Shown here: piece by piece, positions 24,901 to 36,300 of the stretch
How the letters are laid out: each line of letters begins with the position of its first letter
Numbering within the stretch: the stretch's first letter is position 1
From: Marisa cornuarietis
Taxonomy: Eukaryota; Mollusca; Gastropoda; Architaenioglossa; Ampullariidae
Direction: 5' to 3'
Length of the DNA: 64,000 bases
Assembly: GCA_004794655.1 (NCBI GenBank)
Contig: SMMW01000087.1
Location: forward strand, 2,117,501-2,181,500
Position numbers and translations under genes: made by a program
The notes under the pieces: model-generated
Told to the model about the DNA's origin: nothing
The model's database searches: none
What the model saw: only the letters and a program-made list of their open reading frames with translations

Positions 24901-27900
24901 TTTTTAAGTAGAGAAAGACTGTTGTGATGCATAAGTATAAAGAAATATGCAAAAAAAAAAAAAAACTCTCAAAATAGTAACATTTAGATAACTGGCATAT
25001 TGTCAAACGCATTAAGTTGGGTGAGCGAGTTACACTCAACTATTTAAAAACCTAGTACTAAACACAAAGATTACATAATGGTCCTTCACAAAGCTTTTTA
25101 ATACAAAATTATAGACTATTTTTGTCCTATGATCTGTGTATGTAGATCTCACGTAACAGTTTCAAAGCTGGAAAATGGCTTCCAGCTTCAAAGAATATAT
25201 TTTAATACCTGACTCAGGTGATCTGCAAGCGTGGGTTCCAAGAAGCCAAGGGAAAATGAACCACTTCCAATGATCAAGACAGAGACAACGACAAGAGGAT
25301 TGGTAAGGAGGTGTAGTACAGATCCTTTTCTAGGATGTGGTTCATCTAAAATGACAAGAATTATTATTATTATTATTATTATAAATAGGGTTAAGAACAC
25401 AACCGATATCTTTTAAAATTAAATCAAGTGGTTTGTCATTCAAAGTAGCTACCAAAAAATTCAACAATATGAATTTAAGTTCACTTTTCTTTGCCATTCT
25501 CAGTTGGCAAGTTGTCAGTTACAATCTTTCCCCACAGAAACTTGTGCCCACTGAATCATCTTTAAAACAGACCCGAGTTACACATGTGCTACTGCTGTAG
25601 ACAGCCTGTCTGCAAATTTTGTCCAGTTTTTCCAAGTCTAAATAAATCAAAACACTCCTGACACTCAGCTTTAGATTAGTTCTGCTATTAATTTGACCTT
25701 CCAGCCTCTTACACTTGTAGTCTGCATATCACTGTAGAACATGTAAGAAATCAACGTTCCCAACCATGGATATTAAATCAACACTTTTAATGCAGAAATC
25801 ACACAAATGCAAATCCACAGCATGTTTTGTGTGTCAGTCAAACAAAGAGGAGGGCAAAGTACCCGGCATATCTGGAAGTAGAATCATCGTGATTACTGAG
25901 GCACAGACCAGTACAGACCCCATCACCCAGAATGGCAAACCAAAGCCTCCCAACTGCAAAGACATTGGAGAATGATTAAAAGAATGATTACAAGAATGAC
26001 ACCAACATTCACTATTATATTTTGTTAACCTTTCCTATAAAGTTCGCACCTGCAAATGTGAACGCTTTTATAGCTACAGTTCAACTACGTCAAGACACCT
26101 GTATCCAATGAGTTAAGGTGCATATCTAATTGCAACAGCAACTTCTTCAAGTCTGATTTTGACTAAAACAGCAAATGCTGCAAAATAGAAAAATCTAAAA
26201 TAATTTCCTGAAAAGAATTAATAAAGATGTTTTGTATTGTATAGATATTATTAGATTATCACACCTAAGGATACTTACTTCATATAAGGCACCTCCAATT
26301 GGTGGTCCAACCATAAGTCCTAGACCAGTAAAAGTTTCCAGCGTACCCTGCCAAGAACACCTATACTTATCACCAGTAATATGAACAATTAGTAAATGAG
26401 AACCATGAACAAAGTTGCTGATGATGAACTAAAAAAAATAAAATAAGCTATTTAATTCAAATGTCATTTTTTGCAGTTTTTAACCTTTACTTTGTTTTTG
26501 TTGTAGTTTACATAAGATATTAGATACTTCTGTTTTTGTGTATATACATTTCAACTGCATTTCAAAAATAAATAAGAGATAAACATTCATACTTACAAAC
26601 ACTGTAGACACATGTCCAGGAAATTCATTTGCAATAATAGCAAAACTTGAGGTAACAAATGCAGAAGCTGCCAAAGCTTCCACTGTGCGCACCACAAAAC
26701 ACATGACAATGAAGATTGTTCCAGAAGGGCACAAGTGCAAAATGCTGCAGCAAGAATTAAACTTAATCCTGTCATATACATAGCTCCACTATTAATACCT
26801 CTCAAAAATAGAAGAAAACCTTAGTTAATGGTAGAACAGTCTTACTTTGATGATAAAATCAATGTGTCTTAAGAGATTAAGATTTCCATTGTATCACTGA
26901 ATTGGATTCCTGGTTACAAGTACATTCATCATCTTGCTTAGTGGTGATGGTCAATAACAGGCTCACACTAGTGATGATTGTCCAAGAACAAAACTTACAC
27001 CACCATAGAAAAACTGATGTGAAAACTTAAAGACACTGCTTACCCAAACAGAACTGCACATCCACCACAGACAAAGAGCCCTGAGATGAACAGGAACCGT
27101 GCTCCAATCTTTGTCAACTGTGTGATAATCATCAAAGCAGTATGACAAGTTAAAGCATTAAAACAGTGTTAAAGATCTCCATTCATTAGTTATTATAAGC
27201 CTTCTGCCACACAACTCAGGAACCCTAGCCACTAACATAAAATGTAAAATCATGATGACGATGATGACGATGATGACAATGACAACAATGATGATGAAGG
27301 TATTCAGCACTCACTCTTGCTACAGCAATTCATAACACACACGCACACACACACACACACACAAGAGAACTCATGCACATATGTGCCTACATACCCGCAC
27401 ACACAAAGAACAAAATTATGGCAGGAGAAAAAACAAATTTAAACAGCGAATATGAAAAGGCTGTTTGTTCCAGTAAGTCGACCATAGACTGAAAAGGAAC
27501 GTGGACTATATATATACAAAATCTGTCCCAAAGAATTTAAAGTGTGGGAAGGTTTTATATTCTGCCTGATTTTCTGCATTTGTAACAACCGCACAGTCGC
27601 CTAAGCAACAAAAGCAGATTTTCTAGATATTTTGAACAAATCGCTTAGGGCTATTCCTTTCTGTCGGACATCTCTCATAGGCCAGGTATGACCAAAAATA
27701 ACACATAACTAATCCATTTTGGAGAATGTGTTGCAGATACAATCATGTTTTACCCTCATCCCTACATGTTGTGGCCATGTTCCAAATTTATTAGATTTAT
27801 TCACTAATTCCCAACTCAAAGCTTAAGCCATAAGTCTAATGCACTTAAATCATTCTCTCTTTTCAACAATTTCTGCTCCTTTATTGTACTATTCTATGAA

Positions 27901-29082
27901 ATAATAAACTGCTGTTTTAAAATGAATTTCATCGAAAGAGATTATCCAGAACAAAATTGTCTTCCACACAAAAGCCAGTGGCAGCAGTTTACCCATGAAC
28001 ATCAATAGCTCCACTAACCCAAACTCCCCACATTCCAAAAGCAAGCAAATGACAGTAAAGCTTTCATCCAAAATAAAAATTAGAATTTTCTGCAAAAGCA
28101 TTTTTAAAAAATCTAAGACACACAAAAATAGTACTTACAAAGAGGCCATAAAGAGGAGCAGAAACAAAAATCCCAAGCTCAAACGAGCTAAAAATAAGCC
28201 CAATGACCGTTTGAGAAACACCTTTCTTGCCAGCCTGAAGATCAGCACAGAGAGCCAAACATACAATTAGCAGGTAAAATTGAGAGCAACTTTATAGGTT
28301 GATACCATTTTAGTGGTTCTTTGCAATGTTAATTAACATTAAGTAGTGTTTAAAAAATTTAATGCTTTTAATATACAAACTTTTTAAAGACACTGAAGAA
28401 ATGCATGTAAAGTGCATGACATCTGAGTGTTTTCAAAGATATTCACTTAATGCACTGCACTCAAATGGTGTGGAAGGTTATACATTTGTAAGTTAAACAT
28501 ATGAGGGCACTACACATCTATGGTTATACATTCTACTTGCTTAAACCATGTACACAGACTGACATGCTGTTTTTATTCCTATTGTTATTTCCTAACTTAT
28601 ATGCCATAAATTGACTGAAACAGAGTTCTAGTTTTCTTCCCCAAATAGAGTATTAAAGGCATTTGCATTTCCCTGTTATGCTTTTCAGGAAACAAATTTT
28701 ACAGCATTTACATTTTAATACCCACATGTTTACACTGTGCCAAAAAAAAGTAAAAAAAAAAACGGTCTTTATCTTAGAATGATATTTCTCTTACCTCAAT
28801 GGGAAAGAATGGAGCCAGTAGTGAAAAACAAGTACAGGCGGCAAAGTTTGAAAATGCCATCATACACAGTGTCCACTTCTTCCGTGAAGGTAGCTGCCTA
28901 AATGAAAAGGATGTTACAGAGTCTGCATGCTTACTAGTTTCCCCACCTGCTGCATCTTGGGGCTGGTCCTCATTAATTTCAATATTTACAGAGCTATAGT
29001 TCTCTGTTGATGTTAGTAATGGTGTGCGTTCGCCAGCATCCAAATGCTTTTCTCTCACTCTCTTTCTTCCCCCAGATTGCAT
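21928..29082 (-). CDS. SLC18B1: SLC18B1-like MFS transporter (vesicular polyamine transporter family), 13 coding exons
   Basis: Coding exons (minus strand, high to low): 29082-28795, 28234-28139, 27117-27044, 26744-26597, 26347-26279, 25953-25863, 25345-25209, 24807-24709, 23959-23865, 23427-23332, 22966-22892, 22784-22691, 22107-21928. The sum is 1542 nt, 513 residues plus TGA, and every junction keeps frame. The predicted 12-helix protein aligns along its whole length with vertebrate SLC18B1 as I remember it (about 456 residues). Landmarks are FSLLAPFFPIE at the end of exon 1, the helix 2-3 loop YGLFLTKIGARFLF (motif A-like) near 126-139, and the antiporter motif C-like GLGLMVGPPIGG at 210-221. 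In mammals the family moves polyamines into secretory vesicles; substrate here is inferred. The first 70 residues are polar and cytosolic, with ERTPLL at 18-23. Intron 9 has a GC donor. The gene lies head to head with ADHFE1. Confidence 0.93.
24095..24430. repeat. Dispersed repeat, copy 2 (SLC18B1-like intron 8)
   Basis: This partner of the 20.2 kb repeat lies between transporter exons 8 and 9. On the minus strand it reads LLTVQISCYIIGVIAVGIIC in one frame and, after a shift, FGFRDFLDYLVINYTSSVP with more hydrophobic sequence to about 24090. The reading is not an SLC18B1 segment. I do not recognise the source. Confidence 0.6.
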
Positions 29083-29208
29083 GACTTATTTTCTTGTTTG
29101 CCTTTATACCCTTTGTTTGTGACTTGTCCACTACCTTGCTGACTGTACTTTACTAGTCCAAGTGTGACACAAGTTTAGATTTTTGTAGCATTCATCTGTT
29201 TTCATGAC
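29083..29208 (-). other. 5' UTR exon part of SLC18B1-like gene, with a short upstream ORF
   Basis: On the minus strand an acceptor (ttgttctag) ends at 29209, giving 126 nt of leader before the ATG at 29082. The leader has an ATG at 29205-29203 opening a 24-codon ORF that ends in TAG at 29133-29131. It is in the same frame as the transporter but separated by three in-frame stops, so it cannot extend the protein. The acceptor pairs well with the donor at 29788. No transcript evidence is available. Confidence 0.5.
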
Positions 29209-29788
29209 CTAGAACAAAAAACAAAAAGAATTATATTATAAAAGCATCAATAAAAGCTTCTATTAATCAAAAGAATATATGTTCCTGTAGGTGCCTTAAT
29301 TAGTCATTTTAGTTTTAACATTTCATTTTACTTTTCCAAGATTTCTCTCTGATGAAATCTGAGTGCTGAATTGCATGTCCCAGATTTGACTTTAATAATT
29401 TACAGAAGTACAACTAGTGAACTATTTCTGACAGGTCCTCACTGACCATGGTCTTGTCGTTGTTGGAAGGACTACTTTAAAATGTAACAGAAAGTAAAAG
29501 AAACAACAAAAAAGGAGAAACAAATAGCCTGAGCTTTATTACCAAATTAACTCTTAGTACATCACAAGCAAAGCAATTAATGCCTTTGCTATCAAGTTTT
29601 AAAGCTCTAAAGCCAATGTAATAAAAGAAACTGAAGGTATGATGCAAAAATGAACTATGTGATAGTGTATATTGCATAAGTGTGTGTATATATATATATA
29701 TAATTCACAGTCTGACAGTCATACCACAGACATGGCTAGGAACGACATTTTTTATCGTTATTATTATTACAAAACTTTAGGTACTCAC

Positions 29789-29985
29789 CTAAAAAGCATC
29801 AAGCCATAGAGTGTGTGCACCGGCCCATATAAATGGCAAATACACGAGTGTATGCTCCTCATTGCTACTCTGTAAAAGACTGAGCACAACTGGAATGGCT
29901 TTAACAGCTCTCGTGTGTTCATTGAATTCTGTTCACTGAGCAGTCGAACCTCTAAGGGCTAGGTGTTGTTTCCCTTTCAACCCAG
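29789..29985 (-). other. Putative non-coding first exon of SLC18B1-like gene
   Basis: A strong minus-strand donor (AG then gtgagtac) lies at 29788, with the exon above it. Splicing to the acceptor at 29209 would remove 580 nt of 5' UTR intron. The upper limit is a guess set by the CCAAT box at about 29990. No long open frame continues into the transporter, so I treat it as untranslated. Confidence 0.4.
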
Positions 29986-30317
29986 CTGATTGGATGTGTT
30001 ACGTGCGTGTCGAGAGGGGTGACTTTCCTACCAAAAAATTTTTTCTACCGCCACCCCAGAGTAAAAATAAGCAGAGAGCGTTATTTAAGACTTAACTGTC
30101 CCTGTAGGTCATATGATGAATATGATTCAAAAAAGGGTTTGTCACTTCGGCGACGCTATTGACATTAACGAACTATCGGTTTTATTTGGTTTCTTTTTTA
30201 AGGGGGTGGGGTCACCAAGGGAGGTAACTATGTAAATCAAGGTGAAGGTTCAGAGTCCATTTTGATAACATTTTAATTTATAGTTGCACGAGCACGTGTG
30301 AAAGCTTTGAAAAGAAA
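29986..30317. promoter_or_regulatory. Shared upstream region between divergent SLC18B1-like and ADHFE1 genes
   Basis: The putative first exon of the minus-strand transporter and the ADHFE1 ATG at 30318 point away from each other here, leaving about 330 bp for both promoters. I see an inverted CCAAT box (ATTGG, 29989-29993) next to an E-box CAGCTG, and a palindromic E-box CACGTG at 30293-30298, 20 bp before the ADHFE1 start codon. There is no clear TATA box. A bidirectional promoter is inferred from the geometry. Confidence 0.45.
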
Positions 30318-33300
30318 ATGTCTTCGCTTTTACGAGCATTTGGTGTTAACCACAGAATTTCAACAAAATGGTAAGAGCTATAACAGTGTGTATTCCGCTG
30401 AGTTTTAATGCATTATCATTGTCTGTGGCAGACGATCAGTCTAGTTTCGTTTTTAGCAGCTCTCGATAGAAGACAGCAAGACTTCCGCCGTCGGTGGCGT
30501 CAGTGATTTCTTGCGTTGCTTGCTTAAGAAACTGCGCGTGTGTCTGTATTTAACTACATTACCTACTGAGCGTCTTGATGCGTGCCTTTTATTTGTATTA
30601 AACCAAAATATGTGTTGGAAAAAAAAACACCCGCCGGCCCTTCTCGATCCTTGTTGTACCCCTTCCAGATGTTTATGACAGCGAAGAAATCAGCGTTAGG
30701 CAGAACTGCCCCATGCCTTTTTATCGGGTAAAGGTATGGTTTTTCTCTATGGGTTCGGTTCAATTCCCGATACTGTATAATTTGTCGAAATCGAGTAGGG
30801 GCTGGGACTAAACTTTAATTAAGGTCAAGGTCTTTTTGCATACCAGTATACTTCGCATTCAGAAACGAATGTATGCAAATGGCAGATGATAGGTTTAGAC
30901 ACATAGAAGCATTAGTCACTGATCTGTACATTATGCTAAGATGCTGAAAATAATAGCCCTTATTTTTCAGTTAACAGTTTCAGTTGATTTCCAGTTCACT
31001 TGCATACAAAAAATTTGCCTCAAGAACAAAAATCTTAAAGACAATGCATCATACCTCAGTAAAACAATACGTTGCAGTTGCAATTATTTTTACATCTTTC
31101 AAAAACATCTTTTCCAAATTATTCCAAAAGGTCTTAACCATTACAACAACATAGGCCTAATGGTCACATGATTTTCGGCTACTGTGCAGCAAAACAACGG
31201 AACTCTCTCCCTTTCCATATCCGCCACCTTCCTACAACTGAATCCTTCAAATCTGCACTGAAAACGCACCTTCTCCTTGACCATTACTCCTAACACAGTC
31301 CACACAATGCTCGTCCTTCGATCTTACCTTCCCCGGCCCTTCCGCTCTTGATACTTTTCTACCCATCTTTCTCTGCAGAAACTTATATTCTCTGTTCCTG
31401 TTACTTGGTGCCTTTTGTGTTTTCTATTTGTCGTCAGTACTGTACGTCGTTTATTCTTCCGTCCCTCGTGTTCTATCCATTTAGTCCATGTCTCTTCCCC
31501 GTTTTAAGCGCTAAGAGCATGTGCTCTCTATGAATGTGAATATGCACTATAAAATTAAATCTTCATTTTTATCATTATTTATAGTTCAGTTCTGAAACAA
31601 TTAACTTTAGGTTTCACGTCTTTTTTAATTTCTTAAAACTGTTCACACAGCTGATTCTAATCTTGTTCGGACTAAATTTCAGGAAACTACTTGTACCATC
31701 CTCATATCAGTTGATTCAGAATGGTAAGTGGTTTGACTGAAGATTTAAAAACAAAGATCATATGTGGCTGATTATGGAATGTAAAGAACTATAAAATCTG
31801 TTTAGAGGGTTCACAAGAAAGTTGCCTGATTGACATAATTTAAGAAATTAAAAGTCTGAGGCAAAATATTTGTTCTTGGATATGGAAGAATTATTGAGAA
31901 AAATAACTGTGCCTCTGTATTTTTTAATTTGATTTTTTTTTTTTTTTTTGCCAATTAGGATTAGTATCAACTTACAATCAGAATGCCCAGACAGATTATG
32001 CATACGAGGTAGGTGAAGTTGCTGATTTGCATTGTTGTTCTTGAAAGAGATGCAGACAGATATTAAACATTATATGTTTGCAAATTCTTCAATATTCCAT
32101 ATCACTAATCGTCAACTGTTGAATATACACTTCTACATTTGTTGACACTGATTTTACATGGATGCCCAGAATATTTTTTCTCTTTTAAGCAGTTAAATAT
32201 AATTAATCTAAAATATAATGTATTCAATGAAAAAATAAAGAACTGTAATTCTTTTTAAGATGGCTTGTTCCAATATTCGATATGGAAAAGGTGTGACACG
32301 GGAAGTTGGTCTGGTAAGTCTTTGTCGTTTTTTTGTATGTCTCACTTGCTACTGCAGTCAATGTTGCTGTTGTGCTGATGGTATATGATAATGAGTGTGG
32401 TAGTAATGGCTTAAAATTATAAATAAATAAGTATCTGGTACCAGGAAATTTAGTAGTTATCCAAGGTAACCTATTAGCATTTCATGGGACAATGCAGTAA
32501 CAGACTTTTTTGTAATTCAAATATCTGTTTTAAAGTGCAGTCACTGAATAGTCATTTTTGTGGTTTGAAGAACATGACAAAATATCTCTTCAAGGTGTCC
32601 AAGATATCTATATTTATTAACTGCTTTTTAAATGGTATGAGCAGCATGTAACAAATTCTGTATGGAAAGTGTAAAGAAGCAGAATAAAAATATGTTTTGG
32701 TTAATATTTCTTCATGGTTTTGACAGGACTGCCTAAACTTAAAAGCCAAAAATGTGTGTGTGATGACGGACAGTAAGCTAGCAAACATGGATCCTGTGCG
32801 GGTGGCTCTCGAGTCCCTAGAACAACATAAAGTTCCATACCAACTGTATGACAAAGTGCGTGTGGAACCGTCAGACCAAAGGTACTGAATCTTTCTAAGT
32901 TGACAGGGAAGTTAAAATGTAACACTATTATTGTTATCATTGTCCATGTTCGTTGTGCCATGTTGTTGGGAGTTATTAGAGAAGTAGATGGGACTAAGAG
33001 GCAAAAGAAGGAAATAGAGTTTGACTCATGCTGGTGTGAGCGGTCCGGTGGCACAACGGCTAGCACCTGTCACCAGTACAGTGAGTGCTGGCTGTCCTGG
33101 GTTCAGCTCTCATCTCAGGTATACTGTTCTTTCTCTCTTTGTGGCATCTCTTTACAGGCTGGCTGCCTTTCCTTAGTTGCTGGTTCAGGGTAAAACACCA
33201 AGTAGCCCCCCCCCCTCACCCCTGTCATGCTGGTGATTGTAGTGGAGTTTGCAAAAGAGAGAGCAAGAGTGTGTGTGTCTCTCTCTCTCTCTCTGCATGC

Positions 33301-36300
33301 AAATGTGTGTGTGTGTGTGTATCTTTGTGTGTGTCTGTGCATGTGTGTATCGGGATATTTGTGTATGTTCATGTATATGTTTCTGCATGTATATATATAT
33401 ATGTGTATATCTGCATGCATACATATGCATATATGTGTGTATGTTAGTGTGTGCAGTGGGTAAAGTCTGGAAGTGTCCAAAGTACAACCTCAAGAGAATC
33501 TAGTGACTTTCCAGCCTGTGTGATTCTGTTAATAGTACCCTTACTTCCTTTAATGTTTGTTTGAATCACAACCCAGAATGAAAGTGTACTACCAGGTGGA
33601 AAACAACAATTGATTGGGCATTGGTAACATTAATTAGTCCAGCAGGAGATGGATAAAGGGATAAAGATCTAAGAATTGCCACATAAATACGTGTACAATA
33701 TGTGCCATGTTGTTGGGAGATACATGTTCAATATATTCACACTGGATTTTTCACACATTTCAGTCATTTATCCAGCTTATTCATTTCCTTTTTTATTTTC
33801 TTATTTTTTAATTTTTATAAGTAATCTACACTGCTAGTTGGATTATGCACCTTGAGTGTGTCTTCATTAGTGGCGAAGGCACTCGCCTATAAATGTACAT
33901 TGATTATTATTATTACTGTCATGATTATTTTTCACAAAATTCCTGATACAATGGTAACATTTTAAAAAGTAATTCCATACACTTATTAAGTTGTTCACGA
34001 TCTGTTTCAGCTTCAAAAATGCAATTCAGTTTGCATTAGATGGAAACTTTGATGTCTTCTTGGCAGTAGGTGGAGGATCTGTTATGGATACATGTAAAGC
34101 TGCTAATCTTTACTCCAGCAATCCAAGTGCAGAGTTTTTGGACTATGTCAATGCTCCCATTGGCAGGGGAAGGCCTGTCACACACAGTGTGAAACCTCTC
34201 ATTGCTGGTACAGCCGACTTAACCTTTTATTTTCAGCACCTTGTTCTGCCCGTTTTCCTCATCATGCATTTTATTTTTCCCTTTACATGACTGTGTTTAT
34301 TCATTTTGAATCAAATGGAGCAAAACCTGATAATAAAACACTCTTCAGAAATACAAGTCATGGAAGAAAATAAAAATTACGTGTAACAAATTACGATGTT
34401 GGGTGCAGCGTGCAGTCATGATTGTCTGCATATCTGTCATCAAGATTATATAAAAATATTAAGGGACAAAGCTTTATTCAGAAGATATTTACGATTTCCT
34501 AAGCAGAAATTTCATATTGAGCCAAATAGGCAATTTCTTTCAGTATCAACCACAGCAGGGACGGGAAGTGAGACAACAGGGACTGCTGTCTTTGATTTCT
34601 TAGCCCTCAGGTCCAAAACAGGTGAATTGACCCAGAAAAGGTTTTTTGATAAGTTTTGTAAATGGTTTTTTTAACTTGGCTTTATCTACACATGTAGACA
34701 TATATATTTAAATATCATCAAAATATTTGAAACAGGGTCTCTTCTTTTTTGCTCGAATCATAGTTCTGTTTTTATGGTACATATTATACAAAGTATTAAT
34801 ATCATGTATTTGAATAAACATAGTTTGGCTTTAAAAGGTTTTTGAAGTAGATATGGTGAAAGTTCCAGCTGCATGACAGGGTTTGTCAAGAATCTGGAAT
34901 ATGTAAGTGCATGCAAGTCATAGTAAATCTATAATGCATGTGCACATGCATGCATAAAAGAGAGAAAGAGAGAGCTTTGCATGTGCATCTTTTTTCTTGT
35001 GTCTATGCATACATTGCTGTAAATACTTCAGGTATATCCAGCAGAGCACTACGACCCACTCTAGGAATCCTTGACCCTCTCCATTTGAGAACAGTTCCGG
35101 AGAGAGTGACTGCCTATACTGGCATTGACGTTTTATGGTAAGTTTAAAACATGACTAAACCCAGTCCAACAGTCCATAGTTAAACATAAAATTTTTTTTA
35201 ATGATGCTATAAGCATTAAAAGCACACAAAAAGAATATAATTAGATAACACCATACTTGGTAGGGACAAAATAATAGCACATCAATAGCCTCCCTTAGAC
35301 TTATCACAAACAGGGAGAGACGACATTATGTCAGACCTACTATCTTCAAGTCAGTGTGGACCATACATTATTAATTTTTTTTTATATTTAGAAATATTGC
35401 AGATATTTCTCAAAACACATTCCTCCAAAGTAAGTGATTCTTTTGTTGTTGTTTCTGTTTGAAGACAACAAATGTTTTATTCTCATCTTTAATGCTTAAT
35501 TGTTCAATGATTTTTTTTTTTTTTTTTTACTTTCATATAAGTATTTATCAATAAATCTTTCCAGGCTTATTTTAGTTATAAATTTGGTTGCCTTTTCACA
35601 ACTAGAAGACTTTGCAGCTTATGCTGTTTTATGTATAAAGATGCTGTCCTGTATTTTATTTGTTGGATATATGCATTTATATTGTTTGATGTAGGTCATG
35701 ATACTTTGTTTTGGACAGTTAATTATTTTCTACCAGTTTTACTCCATCAAATTCTTTTAGATCTAAGTTCTAATTTTGTTCTAATTGTAGACAATATAAC
35801 TTATAACTTTCACATTCTGTTGTATGTATAGCATTTTTAGATTACTTTACTACAGCATATAAAGATGGACTAACAAATATGATTGTCAGATTGTGACCTC
35901 TTTTGTATAACAGATCTACAGACACATCACTCCAAATCTGATCCACTTCCCTGACAGAAGTTAATGCTGTCCTGTAATATTCTTTAAAAAAAATCAGTAA
36001 ATATTTTCATTATAGTTGTATATACTTTGACATAGACAACACGTAAAATAATTAAAGAGAATAAGCATCAGGGAAAAAGAACAGAAAAAAGTGTTTGAAT
36101 TCCTTACTATTTTGTCCTAAAATTCTAGCATATCCTTCTGCAGGCCTGTTTGGGTCTTTTTCATCAAGTGGTATCTGCTTTACCTGTGTTACCAACTGCT
36201 GACATATGCATCCTCATTTGTTTTAATGGAAAGGAAAAAAAAAACTGAAAGCATTTATAGTTCCTGTAAAGCAATTGAAAGTAGCTGTGTATAGTAGTAT

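Noticed and set aside
30740..30770. tRNA box B match (GGTTCAATTCC) in ADHFE1 intron 1
   Set aside because: No box A at a suitable distance and no cloverleaf fold, so neither a tRNA nor a clear SINE.
33115..33503. Several overlapping frames of 80-120 codons on both strands
   Set aside because: They read through GT/TC/TA simple repeats and a SINE-like element; repetitive Cys/Val or His/Thr peptides are artefacts.
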